From positions 62,001 through 126,000 of the forward strand of contig JAOAPV010000070.1 of NCBI GenBank assembly GCA_025463055.1: a stretch of DNA of 64,000 bases, written 5' to 3'. Position 1 is the first letter of the stretch. Every line of letters begins with the position of its first letter. A program made the translations under genes and the position numbers. Source of the DNA: Candidatus Acidiferrum typicum (lineage in GTDB: Bacteria; Acidobacteriota; Terriglobia; Acidiferrales; UBA7541). Below, piece by piece: positions 17,033 to 25,613 of this stretch. Under the pieces are notes generated by a model, which was not told where the DNA came from, ran no database searches, and saw nothing but the letters and a program-made list of their open reading frames with translations.

Positions 17033-17959
17033 GTGACTGCCGACAGGAATTTCATCGTAATTGGCTTGGGCGAGCTCCTCTGGGACATGTTCCCAGAGGG
17101 CAAGCAACTGGGCGGCGCGCCCGCTAATTTTGCCTACATGACGCGCCTGCTGGGCGACGAAGGGATCGTGGCCAGTCGCGTCGGCAGCGATGCGCTGGGG
17201 CGTTCTGCGGGTCGCCGCCTCGAACGCCTGGGTGTTCGCGCCGCTCACGTCCAGCTTGATCCCACGCATCCCACCGGAACCGTGAAGGTCTCCGTCGATC
17301 CCGCTGGCCAACCAACCTTCGACATTGCGGAGTCGGTTGCCTGGGATTTCTTCGAGTGGACGCCGCAGTGGCGCTCCCTCGCCGAGCGCGCGGACGCTGT
17401 TTGCTTCGGCTCGCTAGCGCAGCGTTGCCCGCAGTCACGCGCCACGATTCGTCAGTTCCTCAGCGCCCTGCGTCCCGGCACCACGCGCGTTTTCGACGTC
17501 AATCTTCGCCAATCGTTTTACAATGCAGAGACGCTATCGGAATCCGCCAAGCTCGCGGACATCATGAAGGTAAACACCGACGAGCTGTCCATCGTCGCCA
17601 AGCTGTTGAAAATTCCCTTTGTATATGATGAAGTGCGCGCGGCGCATTGGCTGCGCGACATTCTCGGATTGAAATTAGTGTGCATCACGCGCGGCGCCAA
17701 GGGCAGCTTGCTGGTCAGCGCGGATGAAGTTAGCGAACATCTCGGCTACCGTATTCACGTTGCGGACACGGTGGGAGCTGGCGACGCTTTTACCGCCGCG
17801 CTCGTCTACCATTATTTGCGTCACGCGTCCGTTTCCACTTTGAACGAAGCCGCCAATCGCATGGGCGCCTGGGTGTCCAGTGAAATCGGAGCAACCCCTG
17901 CGCGAGACGAATTTCATCTCGAAAAAGTTCGTGCCGCGGTCGGTGCGGAAGAGTTCTAG
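17033..17959 (+). CDS. PfkB-family sugar kinase, probable fructokinase
   Basis: A 308-residue ribokinase-like enzyme from GTG 17033. The N-terminus G-L-G-E-L-L-W-D-M-F-P-E-G-K-Q-L-G-G-A-P-A-N-F is typical of bacterial fructokinases of the PfkB type, and the ATP-site motif D-T-V-G-A-G-D-A-F (D251 catalytic) is intact. The predicted reaction is ATP plus fructose to fructose 6-phosphate. It starts 13 bp after the GH32 stop and so shares its transcript, giving a hydrolysis-then-phosphorylation pair. AAGAGA five bases before the GTG is a moderate ribosome site. It overlaps the trehalase stop tail to tail by four bases. Confidence 0.88.
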   Translation: MTADRNFIVIGLGELLWDMFPEGKQLGGAPANFAYMTRLLGDEGIVASRVGSDALGRSAGRRLERLGVRAAHVQLDPTHPTGTVKVSVDPAGQPTFDIAESVAWDFFEWTPQWRSLAERADAVCFGSLAQRCPQSRATIRQFLSALRPGTTRVFDVNLRQSFYNAETLSESAKLADIMKVNTDELSIVAKLLKIPFVYDEVRAAHWLRDILGLKLVCITRGAKGSLLVSADEVSEHLGYRIHVADTVGAGDAFTAALVYHYLRHASVSTLNEAANRMGAWVSSEIGATPARDEFHLEKVRAAVGAEEF

Positions 17960-19737
17960 CGGCCTGAACCGGCCTTCGCCGTCTGCTCGTCGGCCAAACG
18001 CGTGACCGAAGTCTCCGGCAATTCGTGCAGCAAGACCAGAAACGCTGCGTTCGTCCATCCGAATCCCACGATGTTCATGTGATAGCCCGCGGTCACTTGC
18101 GTCTCCGAGGAGCGCGTCACTGCATTGTATTTCTCGCGAATCGTGCCGTCGCGCCGGAAATTCTCCGCCACCGTCGAAAGAAATTCATACGACACGCGAT
18201 CGGCTTCCTGGTCAAATTTATACCGCCGGATTCCCTCATCCGCCACCAGCTGGTCCGGAGCCCACGCGTAAGGAAAATCCCACTGGCCGCCCGTTTCGTT
18301 CGGGCTCATCACCAGACCACCCGGCTTTTCGAATGTCGAGAGATGCTGCATGAGCGCCCGCGCCTGCTCCTGCGAAGGAATCCCCGCCCACAGCGGGAAA
18401 AATGTGGTCACGTATTCATAACTCGAGCGTTTCTGATTCTCGAAGTCATAATCGAAATACATTCCGCGTTCGCCATCCCACAAATATTTCTGAATGCGCT
18501 CCCTACGCTCCGCCGCGCGCTTTTTCCATTGTGCTGATTCTTCATCAAGCAGCAGGAGTCCGCTGATTAGTTCCAGGTCTTTTTCGGTTTTGTATAGCAA
18601 GCTGTTCAAGCACACCGGAGCGTAATGGTGCGTCCTCGCGCCGTGCGGGCCGAATCGAAACGAAACATCGTAGCCCGATTCCCGCATCGCCCGATCGCCC
18701 TTATAGTAGTCCGCGCTTAGTGAAGCCGCGCCCGCGGAATCGCACGCTGCTTGCACCATCGTCTTGGAAGAATCACACACCTGCAGAGCAAACAGCGGCC
18801 CCACATGCGCCTCGCCGGCCTTTTGCGGAACAACGTAGTCTCGCCACATATCCTGCGGCTGTCCGAGGAAAAACGCCGCCACTTGCCGGTAATGTCCCGT
18901 CTCGTCCTTCACGCTCTCCGGCGCCGGACCATCTCCAAAATCGTAGTAGCGCGAAAGCCCGGTCGAGCCCGCAAGGTGCGGCTCATGCGTCCAAAGCGCA
19001 TAATCGCGCTTGGCATACTCGTAGGCGCGCGCCAGCCACGCGCGATCTTGTTCGCCGACTGCCTTGTCCTTTAAAACCGAACTGACCAGTGGCATCGGCC
19101 GCGCGTTATACACCGCAAGAATCATGGAAGTAAGAAATGGCGGTTGCGAGCGCGTCAGGTAATACGTGCGATTCGCATTGAGCACCGCGCCATAGTGCTC
19201 GATCTCAAAGAAAAAGTTCTCCACCATGCCCCGCGCCAGCTCGATTCTCTTGTCTTCCACCAGCCCGCGAACAATAAAGTAGCTGTCCCATCCATACATC
19301 TCGTTGAATCTTCCGCCGGGAACCACGTACTTATGGTCGAGGTACAGCAAACCCGGCGGCTCAAGGTTGCTTGTGTCCACCTCGCCTAGTTTGTGAATCA
19401 CTTGTGGCAGGTGCTTCACTTGCACGTTGCACCGTTTTTGCATTTGCTGTACGTCGGCAGGCACATCGAAATCTACGGGAATGTACAGCACGGAAGCCGC
19501 CGCCAATTTTGGATCCACGATCACTTTGCAATCCGTCAGCGAGCGCGTCAGCGTGTCCCATGCAGCAGCTATATAGCTGCGAATCTGCCGCAGCCCCGCT
19601 TCTTTTGCTCCTGCTTCCTGAGCGGAGCTTGCGGGCGCAAAAATCGCGCAGAAAACGGCCGCTGTGAGCACAATTTTGGGACAATGAATGAACGCCTGAT
19701 TGGTCCTCGACGTGGCCCTTGAACGTGGGGTTTTCAT
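17956..19737 (-). CDS. treA: Trehalase, GH37, exported
   Basis: A 593-residue enzyme with a signal peptide (hydrophobic residues 22-38, A-S-S-A cleavage). Signature 1, PGGRFNEMYGWDSY, is at 140-153. Signature 2 is seen as G-G-Q-W-D-F-P-Y-A-W-A-P. The acid in E-S-G-Y-D-V-S-F-R-F and the base in R-E-K-Y-N are kept. It should split trehalose into two glucose in the periplasm. The length is normal for GH37. It is convergent with the fructokinase gene (4-bp overlap), so it has its own promoter in the 120 bp before the SDR gene. Together with GH32 it suggests use of plant or fungal disaccharides. Confidence 0.93.
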   Translation of the reverse strand: MKTPRSRATSRTNQAFIHCPKIVLTAAVFCAIFAPASSAQEAGAKEAGLRQIRSYIAAAWDTLTRSLTDCKVIVDPKLAAASVLYIPVDFDVPADVQQMQKRCNVQVKHLPQVIHKLGEVDTSNLEPPGLLYLDHKYVVPGGRFNEMYGWDSYFIVRGLVEDKRIELARGMVENFFFEIEHYGAVLNANRTYYLTRSQPPFLTSMILAVYNARPMPLVSSVLKDKAVGEQDRAWLARAYEYAKRDYALWTHEPHLAGSTGLSRYYDFGDGPAPESVKDETGHYRQVAAFFLGQPQDMWRDYVVPQKAGEAHVGPLFALQVCDSSKTMVQAACDSAGAASLSADYYKGDRAMRESGYDVSFRFGPHGARTHHYAPVCLNSLLYKTEKDLELISGLLLLDEESAQWKKRAAERRERIQKYLWDGERGMYFDYDFENQKRSSYEYVTTFFPLWAGIPSQEQARALMQHLSTFEKPGGLVMSPNETGGQWDFPYAWAPDQLVADEGIRRYKFDQEADRVSYEFLSTVAENFRRDGTIREKYNAVTRSSETQVTAGYHMNIVGFGWTNAAFLVLLHELPETSVTRLADEQTAKAGSGR

Positions 19738-19857
19738 GGTCCCAAGAGCATATTCCTTTGCCGTACTCGCGGCAATATCTCTGTTATACAGAGTACGATA
19801 CGAGCTTTTGGGCCTGGGGACTCTTACAGGAGGACTTCAGCCGACCCAAGACGTTGT

Positions 19858-20547
19858 TCAGCTAGCGGCGCTGTCAATCGGGATGGTCGTTCCAGTGATA
19901 TTTTTGGCGCGCTCATCCGTGAGCCAAAGTACAAGATCGGCGACATCAACTGGCTTCACCCACGTCGAAAAGTCCGCCCCGGGCATAGCCTTCCGGTTGG
20001 CAGGTGTGTCCATCGTCCCGGGAAGAACTACGTTTGCCGTGACCCCAGCGTCCTTATTCTCTAGCGCTACCGTGCGCACTAGACTCACCAGCGCGGACTT
20101 GAATGTCACATACGCTCCAAGCCCCGCGTGCGGCTCAACGGCCGCGAGGCTGCCGATTGCGACGATGCGGCCCGAGCCCGATTTTCTCAGATGCGGAATC
20201 GCCGCTCGCAAGACGTAAAACGCGGAAGTAAGATTCAGGTCCTGCATCTGTTGCCAAGTGGCATCGTCGGTTTCCGCCACAGATTTGCCCCCTGCAAACC
20301 CGCCTAGCAAATGTACAAGCACATCGAGCCTGCCATAGCGCTCGACCACAGAGCTAATGGCGCCAGCAACCGCCGCCGATTTCGTCAGGTCCGTCGGCAG
20401 CGCAACAAAATTGCCGGCCGGGAAATCTTTCTGCGAAATGCTGCGATCCACCCCGACGACCGTCGCGCCAGTCGCCAGGAATCGCTGGGTCACAAACGTG
20501 CCCAACCCTCCTCGTGCTCCCGTGATGAGAACTACTCTCTCGCTCAT
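19858..20547 (-). CDS. Short-chain dehydrogenase/reductase (SDR)
   Basis: A 229-residue classical SDR: cofactor loop T-G-A-R-G-G-L-G at residues 9-16, L-V-H-L-L-G-G in place of the usual NNAG, a catalytic serine in A-I-G-S-L-A-A, and Y-V-T-F-K supplying Tyr and Lys. The C-terminal part (GTMDT, the W-L-T-D-E segment and T-G-T-T-I-P-I-D) also fits. Substrate is unknown. The ribosome site GGAGG lies 7 bases before ATG 20547. A 9-bp hairpin (20622-20644) lies upstream and could affect the leader. It is transcribed in the same direction as treA, 120 bp apart, but a shared transcript is not clear. Confidence 0.88.
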   Translation of the reverse strand: MSERVVLITGARGGLGTFVTQRFLATGATVVGVDRSISQKDFPAGNFVALPTDLTKSAAVAGAISSVVERYGRLDVLVHLLGGFAGGKSVAETDDATWQQMQDLNLTSAFYVLRAAIPHLRKSGSGRIVAIGSLAAVEPHAGLGAYVTFKSALVSLVRTVALENKDAGVTANVVLPGTMDTPANRKAMPGADFSTWVKPVDVADLVLWLTDERAKNITGTTIPIDSAAS

Positions 20548-20621
20548 ACCTCTGCCTCCTGCTCAATGCCTTTCGGTGCGGATTTTGTGCCGACTCTGCC
20601 ACGATACTCTCGTGCGGACAT

Positions 20622-20644
20622 TCCGCCTTCCTGACGAAGGCGGA
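20622..20644. repeat. REP-like hairpin upstream of the SDR gene
   Basis: Perfect 9-bp arms TCCGCCTTC and GAAGGCGGA around a 5-base loop. No T tract follows on either strand, so it is not an intrinsic terminator. One of three GC-rich palindromes in gaps of this window. Confidence 0.5.
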
Positions 20645-20742
20645 GACATCCACATGTATTCGCGTTAACCTCAAGGCCGTTCCATAAAATGGCGTAAGCC
20701 CTCGGTGAGTAGCCCGCATAGGCAGAAGCACATCTAACAGTC

Positions 20743-21039
20743 ATGTGGAACGTCTTTCGCCGCAAGCCTCGAACGCCGCAGCAAGTCACCACTGGCCGCT
20801 TCGAAATCGAGCGCAACGGTGAAGTCGCCTATCTCAATTACACTTTGGCTGGAAATATTCTGACCCTGGACCATACGGAAGTTCCTGAAAAATTGCATCA
20901 TATGGGCCTTGCGTCCCTGCTAGCAGAAACCGCTTTCCGTTTTGCGCGAGAGCACAACCTCAAGGTCGATATTGTTTGCCCCACAGTACAGCAGTATGTA
21001 GCAAAACACCCGGAGTACTCGGATCTCGTTCTGCACTGA
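20743..21039 (+). CDS. Small GNAT-fold N-acetyltransferase (YjdJ-like)
   Basis: A 98-residue single-domain protein. G-R-F-E-I-E-R-N-G-E-V-A-Y-L-N-Y, then L-T-L-D-H-T-E-V-P-E and the acetyl-CoA loop H-H-M-G-L-A-S-L-L, ending in D-I-V-C-P-T-V-Q-Q-Y-V-x-K-H-P-E-Y, match the short YjdJ/GNAT family (acetyltransferase CG type). The ending P-x-V-x-x-Y-x-x-x-H-P is the best signature. The natural substrate is not known. The ATG has no evident Shine-Dalgarno sequence. It stands alone between two leftward genes. Confidence 0.85.
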   Translation: MWNVFRRKPRTPQQVTTGRFEIERNGEVAYLNYTLAGNILTLDHTEVPEKLHHMGLASLLAETAFRFAREHNLKVDIVCPTVQQYVAKHPEYSDLVLH

Positions 21040-21175
21040 TGTGGCGATTAGGAATTCGTGTGAACCCGTCGCCGGAATGGTGTTGATCCTTCGCATTGAC
21101 CGCTTTCTTAGCATGTGCCGCGCAGCTAGCGAAATTAGATGGGGGTGTTGAAGGCAAAGGTCGCGGCTTGGAAGT

Positions 21176-22393
21176 TCACCCAAACAAGGAGAGCTGTTTA
21201 GTTTGCGTTGAAGCGCGAGCTCTCTGCCGGTCAGCGTAAACCGTTCGACCGCCGAGCGAGGGCAAGATGGCATGTTCCCGAGCCAGAGTGCGCTCGAAGT
21301 CCGCGCTAGGTCGATACGTCTGTTCAACGGTTCGCACGAACTGATCGAGGCGTCGAAACCCTTCGATCTTTTCGGTCTGGCCGACTTTCGCCGACTGCAA
21401 GCCGCGGCGCAACACAGAAATAGATTCATCGTAGGTCTGCAGCGGAACCGGAAAGGGATGGCCATCTTTTCCGCCTAGAGCAAAGGAGAACCTCGCTGGA
21501 TCGGAAAAGCGGCTGGGCGCGCCATGAATGACTTCGGCGATTAGGGCCAGAGTTTGCAGCGTGCGAGGTCCAAGATTCTCGACCAGAAGAAGGGAAGCGA
21601 AATCACGAAGTTCGCGTTCGTACGCCACGGCAAGGACGGAGCCCAAGCGTTTTAGATCCACGTTGTGAGCGCGCACATCATGGTGCGTAGGAAGCTGGAG
21701 ATTGCGAAGCTCATGGAGAGTGCGGTCGGGCGATTGGCGTGCGATGACGAGCAAGGCATCCTGCGCGGGCTTCGCCTGTTGATCTACTAAGTTCGTTATC
21801 GTGCCTTGGTGCTCGCCAATGATGGCCGAATGAGGATTTTTGGTGAAGTCGCGAACCGCGGCCGAGTGCCAATGATAGCGACGGGCAAGGCCTGTCTGAG
21901 CGTTCATGCCCTGCTGCACGACGACCCATTCGCCGGCGCTGCTGACTAGAAACGTATGCAGGTAGAGTTGAAAGCCATCCACAATAGCGTTGTTATCGAT
22001 CTTGGCGGTGAGGCGGCTCGTACGTGCCAAGGATTCTCCATCCAAGCCGATCGGCTCGGCGACCGACCACAACTCTTGTGGAGTTTTTCGAGAGTGTTTG
22101 CCGCGCCCGCCGCACACATAGATGCCCAAGTCGTGGGCACGCGGATTTAGCCCGCGTTTCAGCGCACCCAAAACCGATGTGGTAATCCCGGACGAGTGCC
22201 AATCCATGCCCATCACCGAACCGAGGGCTTGAAACCAGAACGGATCGCTCAGCCGCGAGAAGAATTCCGACTGGCCATAGTGACTGAGAATTGTTTCCGT
22301 AATGGCGGTGCCCAGCAGGGTCATGCGTTCAGCCAGCCACGGTGGCACGCGCCCTCCGTGCAGGGGTAGATCCGCAATTCCAGAACGCTTCAT
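21176..22393 (-). CDS. DUF763 domain protein
   Basis: A 405-residue protein beginning MKRSGIADLPLHGGRVPPWL, the conserved start of the DUF763 family found in archaea and scattered bacteria. Other conserved stretches are V-M-G-M-D-W-H-S-S-G-I-T-T, an H-S-R-K-T-P-Q-E motif, Y-H-W-H-S and L-L-L-V-E-N-L-G-P-R-T-L-Q-T-L-A-L-I-A-E-V-I-H-G-A-P-S-R-F. The many His, Asp and Lys residues look enzymatic, but no reaction is known. The frame stays open for about 100 more codons upstream, overlapping the neighbouring pseudogene, but family homology begins at ATG 22393. TAAAAT lies just upstream on the coding strand. Confidence 0.85.
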   Translation of the reverse strand: MKRSGIADLPLHGGRVPPWLAERMTLLGTAITETILSHYGQSEFFSRLSDPFWFQALGSVMGMDWHSSGITTSVLGALKRGLNPRAHDLGIYVCGGRGKHSRKTPQELWSVAEPIGLDGESLARTSRLTAKIDNNAIVDGFQLYLHTFLVSSAGEWVVVQQGMNAQTGLARRYHWHSAAVRDFTKNPHSAIIGEHQGTITNLVDQQAKPAQDALLVIARQSPDRTLHELRNLQLPTHHDVRAHNVDLKRLGSVLAVAYERELRDFASLLLVENLGPRTLQTLALIAEVIHGAPSRFSDPARFSFALGGKDGHPFPVPLQTYDESISVLRRGLQSAKVGQTEKIEGFRRLDQFVRTVEQTYRPSADFERTLAREHAILPSLGGRTVYADRQRARASTQTKQLSLFG

Positions 22394-22420
22394 AACTGTT
22401 CCCATTTTAGCACCCGAACA

Positions 22421-23465
22421 TTGAGGTGCCGGGTTCCCGCAACCGAAGTAAGAAGGTTGTATCGTCCATCGGACCGTAACTTTCATTCCAGGCAGAAGAA
22501 AGAAGCACAGCTGCCGATAACGGAAGAAGAGCAGAAACAATACGCGGCGTTTCTCATTGAAACTGTCAAGGAACTTCGGGCACTTGACGTGAGCGGGAAC
22601 GATATCCTGTGGCACTACACCATCCTGTGGCACTACACCACTGGCACCGCACTCCTGGAGATCATCAATTCTGGTCAACTCTACGCGACGCAAGTCTCTT
22701 GCTTGAATGACAGCACGGAAATCAGCTATGCAACCGACCTGCTGCGCGATGCTTATGTTGATTTACAGGCAAGTGGGCAGTCGTTTTCCGAAACTGAACG
22801 TCGGTTATTAGCGGACGCGACTAAATACCACAGCAGCCGCGAAACGGTTACGGTGGCCAAGTATAGCAGTTGGTGGTTTGTAGCATGCTTCAGTCAGGAG
22901 AGGGACGATCTCAGCCAATGGCGCGCTTACGGTGGCGCGAGAATGGATACGCAATTGGCTTTCCCACTGGAGGGCCCTTTGGCCCAGGACATACGGTTGC
23001 GCGGGTTAACTATGACTCGGCCTTGCATAGGGTGCTCGCAGCAAAAGTGGCGAGCGCCTCTATCCGATTCTTTAGGGAAGGGCTGCAAAAGCGCGGCGGT
23101 TCTGGAGAGGATTGGGAAAAGGAATTTCCAGTAGAATGGGACACCATGCTTTCTTATCTCAGCCCGATGGTGAAACACGCCGACTTTAAAGGCGAGAACG
23201 AATATCGCGTTGTTCATCAATTGCAGCAAAACGAGTTTCCGAACCTCTAATATCGCCAGAGAAGCAGCTAATGTCGCGGCATTTGCCAATCGCGTATCCT
23301 TCAAGTGACGGCGCTCCATTGAAGCGCCTCGCCATTACGGAAATAATGGTCGGGCCGAGTCGGCATAAAGAGATTTCTGCCTACAGTGTAAGTGCTTTGC
23401 TGAAGCAAAAAGGATACGAAGCAGTTGCGGTCTCAGTCTCCCCCATTCCGTTCCAAGCTACGTAA
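22421..23465 (+). pseudogene. DUF2971 protein gene broken by two frameshifts
   Basis: Three consecutive frames together spell one DUF2971 protein. Frame A (to about 22935) holds D-I-L-W-H-Y-T, C-L-N-D-S-T-E and W-F-V-A-C-F-S-Q-E-R-D-D-L-S-Q-W-R-A-Y-G-G. Frame B continues E-N-G-Y-A-I-G-F to K-G-E-N-E-Y-R-V-V-H and stops at 23250. Frame C (from about 23250) gives M-S-R-H-L-P-I-A, I-T-E-I-M-V-G-P-S-R-H and the end at 23465. An exact 18-bp tandem duplication at 22604-22639 repeats I-L-W-H-Y-T in frame. The family function is unknown, though it is often seen near defence or mobile genes. The true start is unclear; 22421 is simply where the frame opens. Sequencing error cannot be excluded. Confidence 0.75.
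22604..22639 (+). repeat. 18-bp perfect tandem duplication inside the DUF2971 pseudogene
   Basis: ATCCTGTGGCACTACACC occurs twice back to back (22604-22621 and 22622-22639). It keeps the frame and duplicates the conserved ILWHYT motif. Confidence 0.9.
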
Positions 23466-23586
23466 ATCTGTCGTGGGATCAAACGTCCTATGCGGTTGCT
23501 GAGGAACACCGAGGCATCTGACAGTCGACTGGTCGGCAAGCCAAATTGAAATAAGTCTTGTTTATGCTATGTTTTATCTCTGCCTT

Positions 23587-23674
23587 GCCCGGGTGGCGGA
23601 ATGGCAGACGCTGAGGACTTAAAATCCTCCGGGGATTTTTCCTCATGTGGGTTCGACTCCCACCCCGGGCACCA
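23587..23674 (+). tRNA. tRNA-Leu (anticodon TAA)
   Basis: The acceptor arms GCCCGGG (23587-23593) and CCCGGGC (23664-23670) pair perfectly, with discriminator A and an encoded CCA end. The anticodon stem GAGGA/TCCTC encloses the loop CTTAAAA with TAA at 23620-23622. A long variable arm (CGGGGATTTTTCCTCA region) and the T-arm GTTCGACTC identify a type II tRNA-Leu. Upstream, TTGAAA (23546) and TATGTT (23568) separated by 16 bp could be the promoter. The overlapping open frame is an artefact. Confidence 0.96.
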
Positions 23675-23723
23675 TTGTGTCTTCACTCTGTTCCAAGTCG
23701 ATGAATTCAGCACCTCGCAAACG

Positions 23724-24602
23724 ATGATGCGCCGTACACTTCCCGCCCTATGGATTTACTGCTTGGCCATCGGCGCTGCAGCTTGCGCTCTGCTGACTCT
23801 CCCTTCCCGCATACCCGCACAGGAATCGCCGTCGACGCCGACGTATCTTGGTTTCGATCTCAACACCTATCCCGGCGACGATGCGCTTCCTATTCTGCGC
23901 AAGATATTTTCTTTTGCGGGCTACTGGCTCAGCCCTGCGCCCGGAGCTAAGCAAAATAACTGGATGGGTAAGAGGCGACTCTTGTTCGCGCAGAAATTTG
24001 GCTTCCTTCTTCTGTATAACGGTCCGCAAATCGCGGAACTCAAATCCCCATCGCAGACCACGAAACGAGGAATCGCGGACGCAGCAAACGCCGCTGACGC
24101 CGCGAAAAAGGAAGGATTCCCTCCACGGGCGATTATTTTTCTTGATATCGAAGAAGGAGGCCGGCTGCCGGAAAACTATCACGCATATTTGCGAGCGTGG
24201 GTCGATGAACTTGCGCGCGCCGGGTATCGCGCCGGAGTTTATTGCTCTGGCATGCCGGCTAGCGAAGGCCACGACGTGACCATTATCACTGCTGATGACA
24301 TTCGCAATCATATCGGCAAACGCGACGTGGCTTACTTCGTCTATAACGATGCCTGCCCGCCATCGCCCGGCTGTGTCGTCCCGCACAATCCGCCGCCGCC
24401 TTCCGCAAGCGGCGTTTCGTACGCTGCGCTATGGCAGTTCGCGCAATCACCGCGCCGCAAACAATTCACCGCGCATTGCGCCGCCAGTTACAACCGCGAC
24501 GGCAACTGCTACGCGCCGGGTGACACCGCACACGCCTGGTTTCTTGACCTCAACTCCGCCACAAGTCCAGATCCTTCGATCGGTCGCGGCCAGGAACAGT
24601 AG
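23724..24602 (+). CDS. Exported DUF1906 (glycoside hydrolase-like) protein
   Basis: A 292-residue protein from ATG 23724 (or 23727). A signal peptide covers residues about 8-33 (hydrophobic core LWIYCLAIGAAACALLTL, cleavage near I-P-A-Q-E). The mature part begins L-G-F-D-L-N-T-Y-P-G-D, has F-L-D-I-E-E-G-G in the middle with acidic residues where glycoside hydrolase-25-like folds have catalytic acids, then Y-R-A-G-V-Y-C-S-G and Y-A-A-L-W-Q-F. This fits the DUF1906/Rv2525c-like TIM-barrel family, proposed to act on the cell envelope. No operon partner. The ribosome site is not obvious. The frame extended upstream into the tRNA is rejected. Confidence 0.8.
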   Translation: MMRRTLPALWIYCLAIGAAACALLTLPSRIPAQESPSTPTYLGFDLNTYPGDDALPILRKIFSFAGYWLSPAPGAKQNNWMGKRRLLFAQKFGFLLLYNGPQIAELKSPSQTTKRGIADAANAADAAKKEGFPPRAIIFLDIEEGGRLPENYHAYLRAWVDELARAGYRAGVYCSGMPASEGHDVTIITADDIRNHIGKRDVAYFVYNDACPPSPGCVVPHNPPPPSASGVSYAALWQFAQSPRRKQFTAHCAASYNRDGNCYAPGDTAHAWFLDLNSATSPDPSIGRGQEQ

Positions 24603-24701
24603 CAGTAGCGCCAACATATTGTTCGCCTGAGCCGCGAAGGGTTTTCGTCGGCCGGTGCCGAGCTGGAGAGGACAGTGGTCCTCTCCGCCCAGTTGGGCCC
24701 A

Positions 24702-25454
24702 TTAGACTTGCCCGAACCCGCCGTCCACCGGGAGTTCCGCACCTGTAATGTACGAGGCGTCCGAAGATGCGAGGAACGCAACGGCGCCCGCGATCTCATG
24801 TGGTTGGCCGATGCGCTTCATCGGCACCTGGCTGATGATAGTGGTCTTGAATTCTTCCATCGCTTCTTCCGAGAGCCCCGTCCGGGCAAACCCCTCCGGC
24901 GTGTTGATCGGGCCCGGGCTCACCGCGTTCACGCGGATTCCGCGTCCGACCAGCTCAGCCGCAATCGAGCGCGTGAACGATCGCATTGCGGCTTTTGTCG
25001 CCGCATACACCGTGCCGTTCACGACTCCGGTCTCCCCGGCTACGGATGTGTTCAAGATGATCGATGCGCCGTCGTTTAGAAAAGGGAGAGCCTTCTGAAT
25101 CGTGAAATATGCGCCTTTCGTGTTGATATCAAACAACTCGTCATACAGCCCTTCGCCCGTCGCTTCAAACGGCGCAAATTTGTAGATGCCCGCATTGACG
25201 AAGAGGACGTCAATCTTGCCGAACTTTTTGGACACCGTCGCGTACAGCTTATCCAAGTCCGCGGCCTTGGACACGTCAGACTGCACCGCCAAAATTCCGT
25301 TGCCAATCGTCTTTACCGCGTCCTCAAGAGTTTTCGCGTTGCGCCCGGAAATTGCCACGTGCGCGCCCTCTTCCTGCAGCCGCTTCGCCGCCGCAAGTCC
25401 GATGCCGCTGTTTCCTCCGGTAACTACCGCCACTTTTCCTTCGAGCCTCTTCAT
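24702..25454 (-). CDS. Short-chain dehydrogenase/reductase (SDR)
   Basis: A 250-residue classical SDR starting MKRLEGKVAVVTGGNSGIGL: cofactor motif T-G-G-N-S-G-I-G, N-A-G at V-N-A-G-I-Y, catalytic Ser in L-N-T-S-V-A-G-E and Y-A-A-T-K. The end T-G-A-E-L-P-V-D-G-G-F is typical. Substrate unknown, probably an NAD(P)-dependent alcohol or ketone. GGAG seven bases before ATG 25454 decides the start against a frame 15 codons longer. It is divergent from an ArsR-family regulator, and a 20-bp palindrome lies between them, so it is very likely controlled by that regulator. Confidence 0.9.
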   Translation of the reverse strand: MKRLEGKVAVVTGGNSGIGLAAAKRLQEEGAHVAISGRNAKTLEDAVKTIGNGILAVQSDVSKAADLDKLYATVSKKFGKIDVLFVNAGIYKFAPFEATGEGLYDELFDINTKGAYFTIQKALPFLNDGASIILNTSVAGETGVVNGTVYAATKAAMRSFTRSIAAELVGRGIRVNAVSPGPINTPEGFARTGLSEEAMEEFKTTIISQVPMKRIGQPHEIAGAVAFLASSDASYITGAELPVDGGFGQV

Positions 25455-25506
25455 GGTCTTTCTCCAATTCCAAATTGACGTTTTTAGAGTTTCAGCCAAT
25501 TTAGAC

Positions 25507-25526
25507 AGTTAGATGAGCATCTAACT
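25507..25526. promoter_or_regulatory. Perfect 20-bp palindrome, likely ArsR-family operator
   Basis: AGTTAGATG-AG-CATCTAACT has perfect 9-bp arms and a 2-bp centre. It lies 53 bp upstream of the SDR start and 88 bp upstream of the ArsR start. A candidate -35 (TTGACG, 25475-25480) precedes it, so a bound repressor would cover the start of transcription. Confidence 0.7.
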
Positions 25527-25613
25527 ATTCCGTTGCATCTGATCTTGTAGAGGTCGCGGCTGGGTCGTTATTTGTGTTCGTTTGCGGCGGTCTCGGCTAC
25601 ACTGGAGCTGTAC

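Noticed and set aside
22394-22693. N-terminal extension of about 100 residues on the DUF763 frame
   Set aside because: The family begins at MKRSGIADLP; the extension has no homology and overlaps the divergent DUF2971 frame.
23587-23674. Integration site (att) at tRNA-Leu
   Set aside because: I looked for a second copy of the tRNA 3' end downstream and found none, and no integrase gene is present.
23601-23723. Open frame running from inside tRNA-Leu into the DUF1906 gene
   Set aside because: It reads through a tRNA; the signal peptide begins at 23724.
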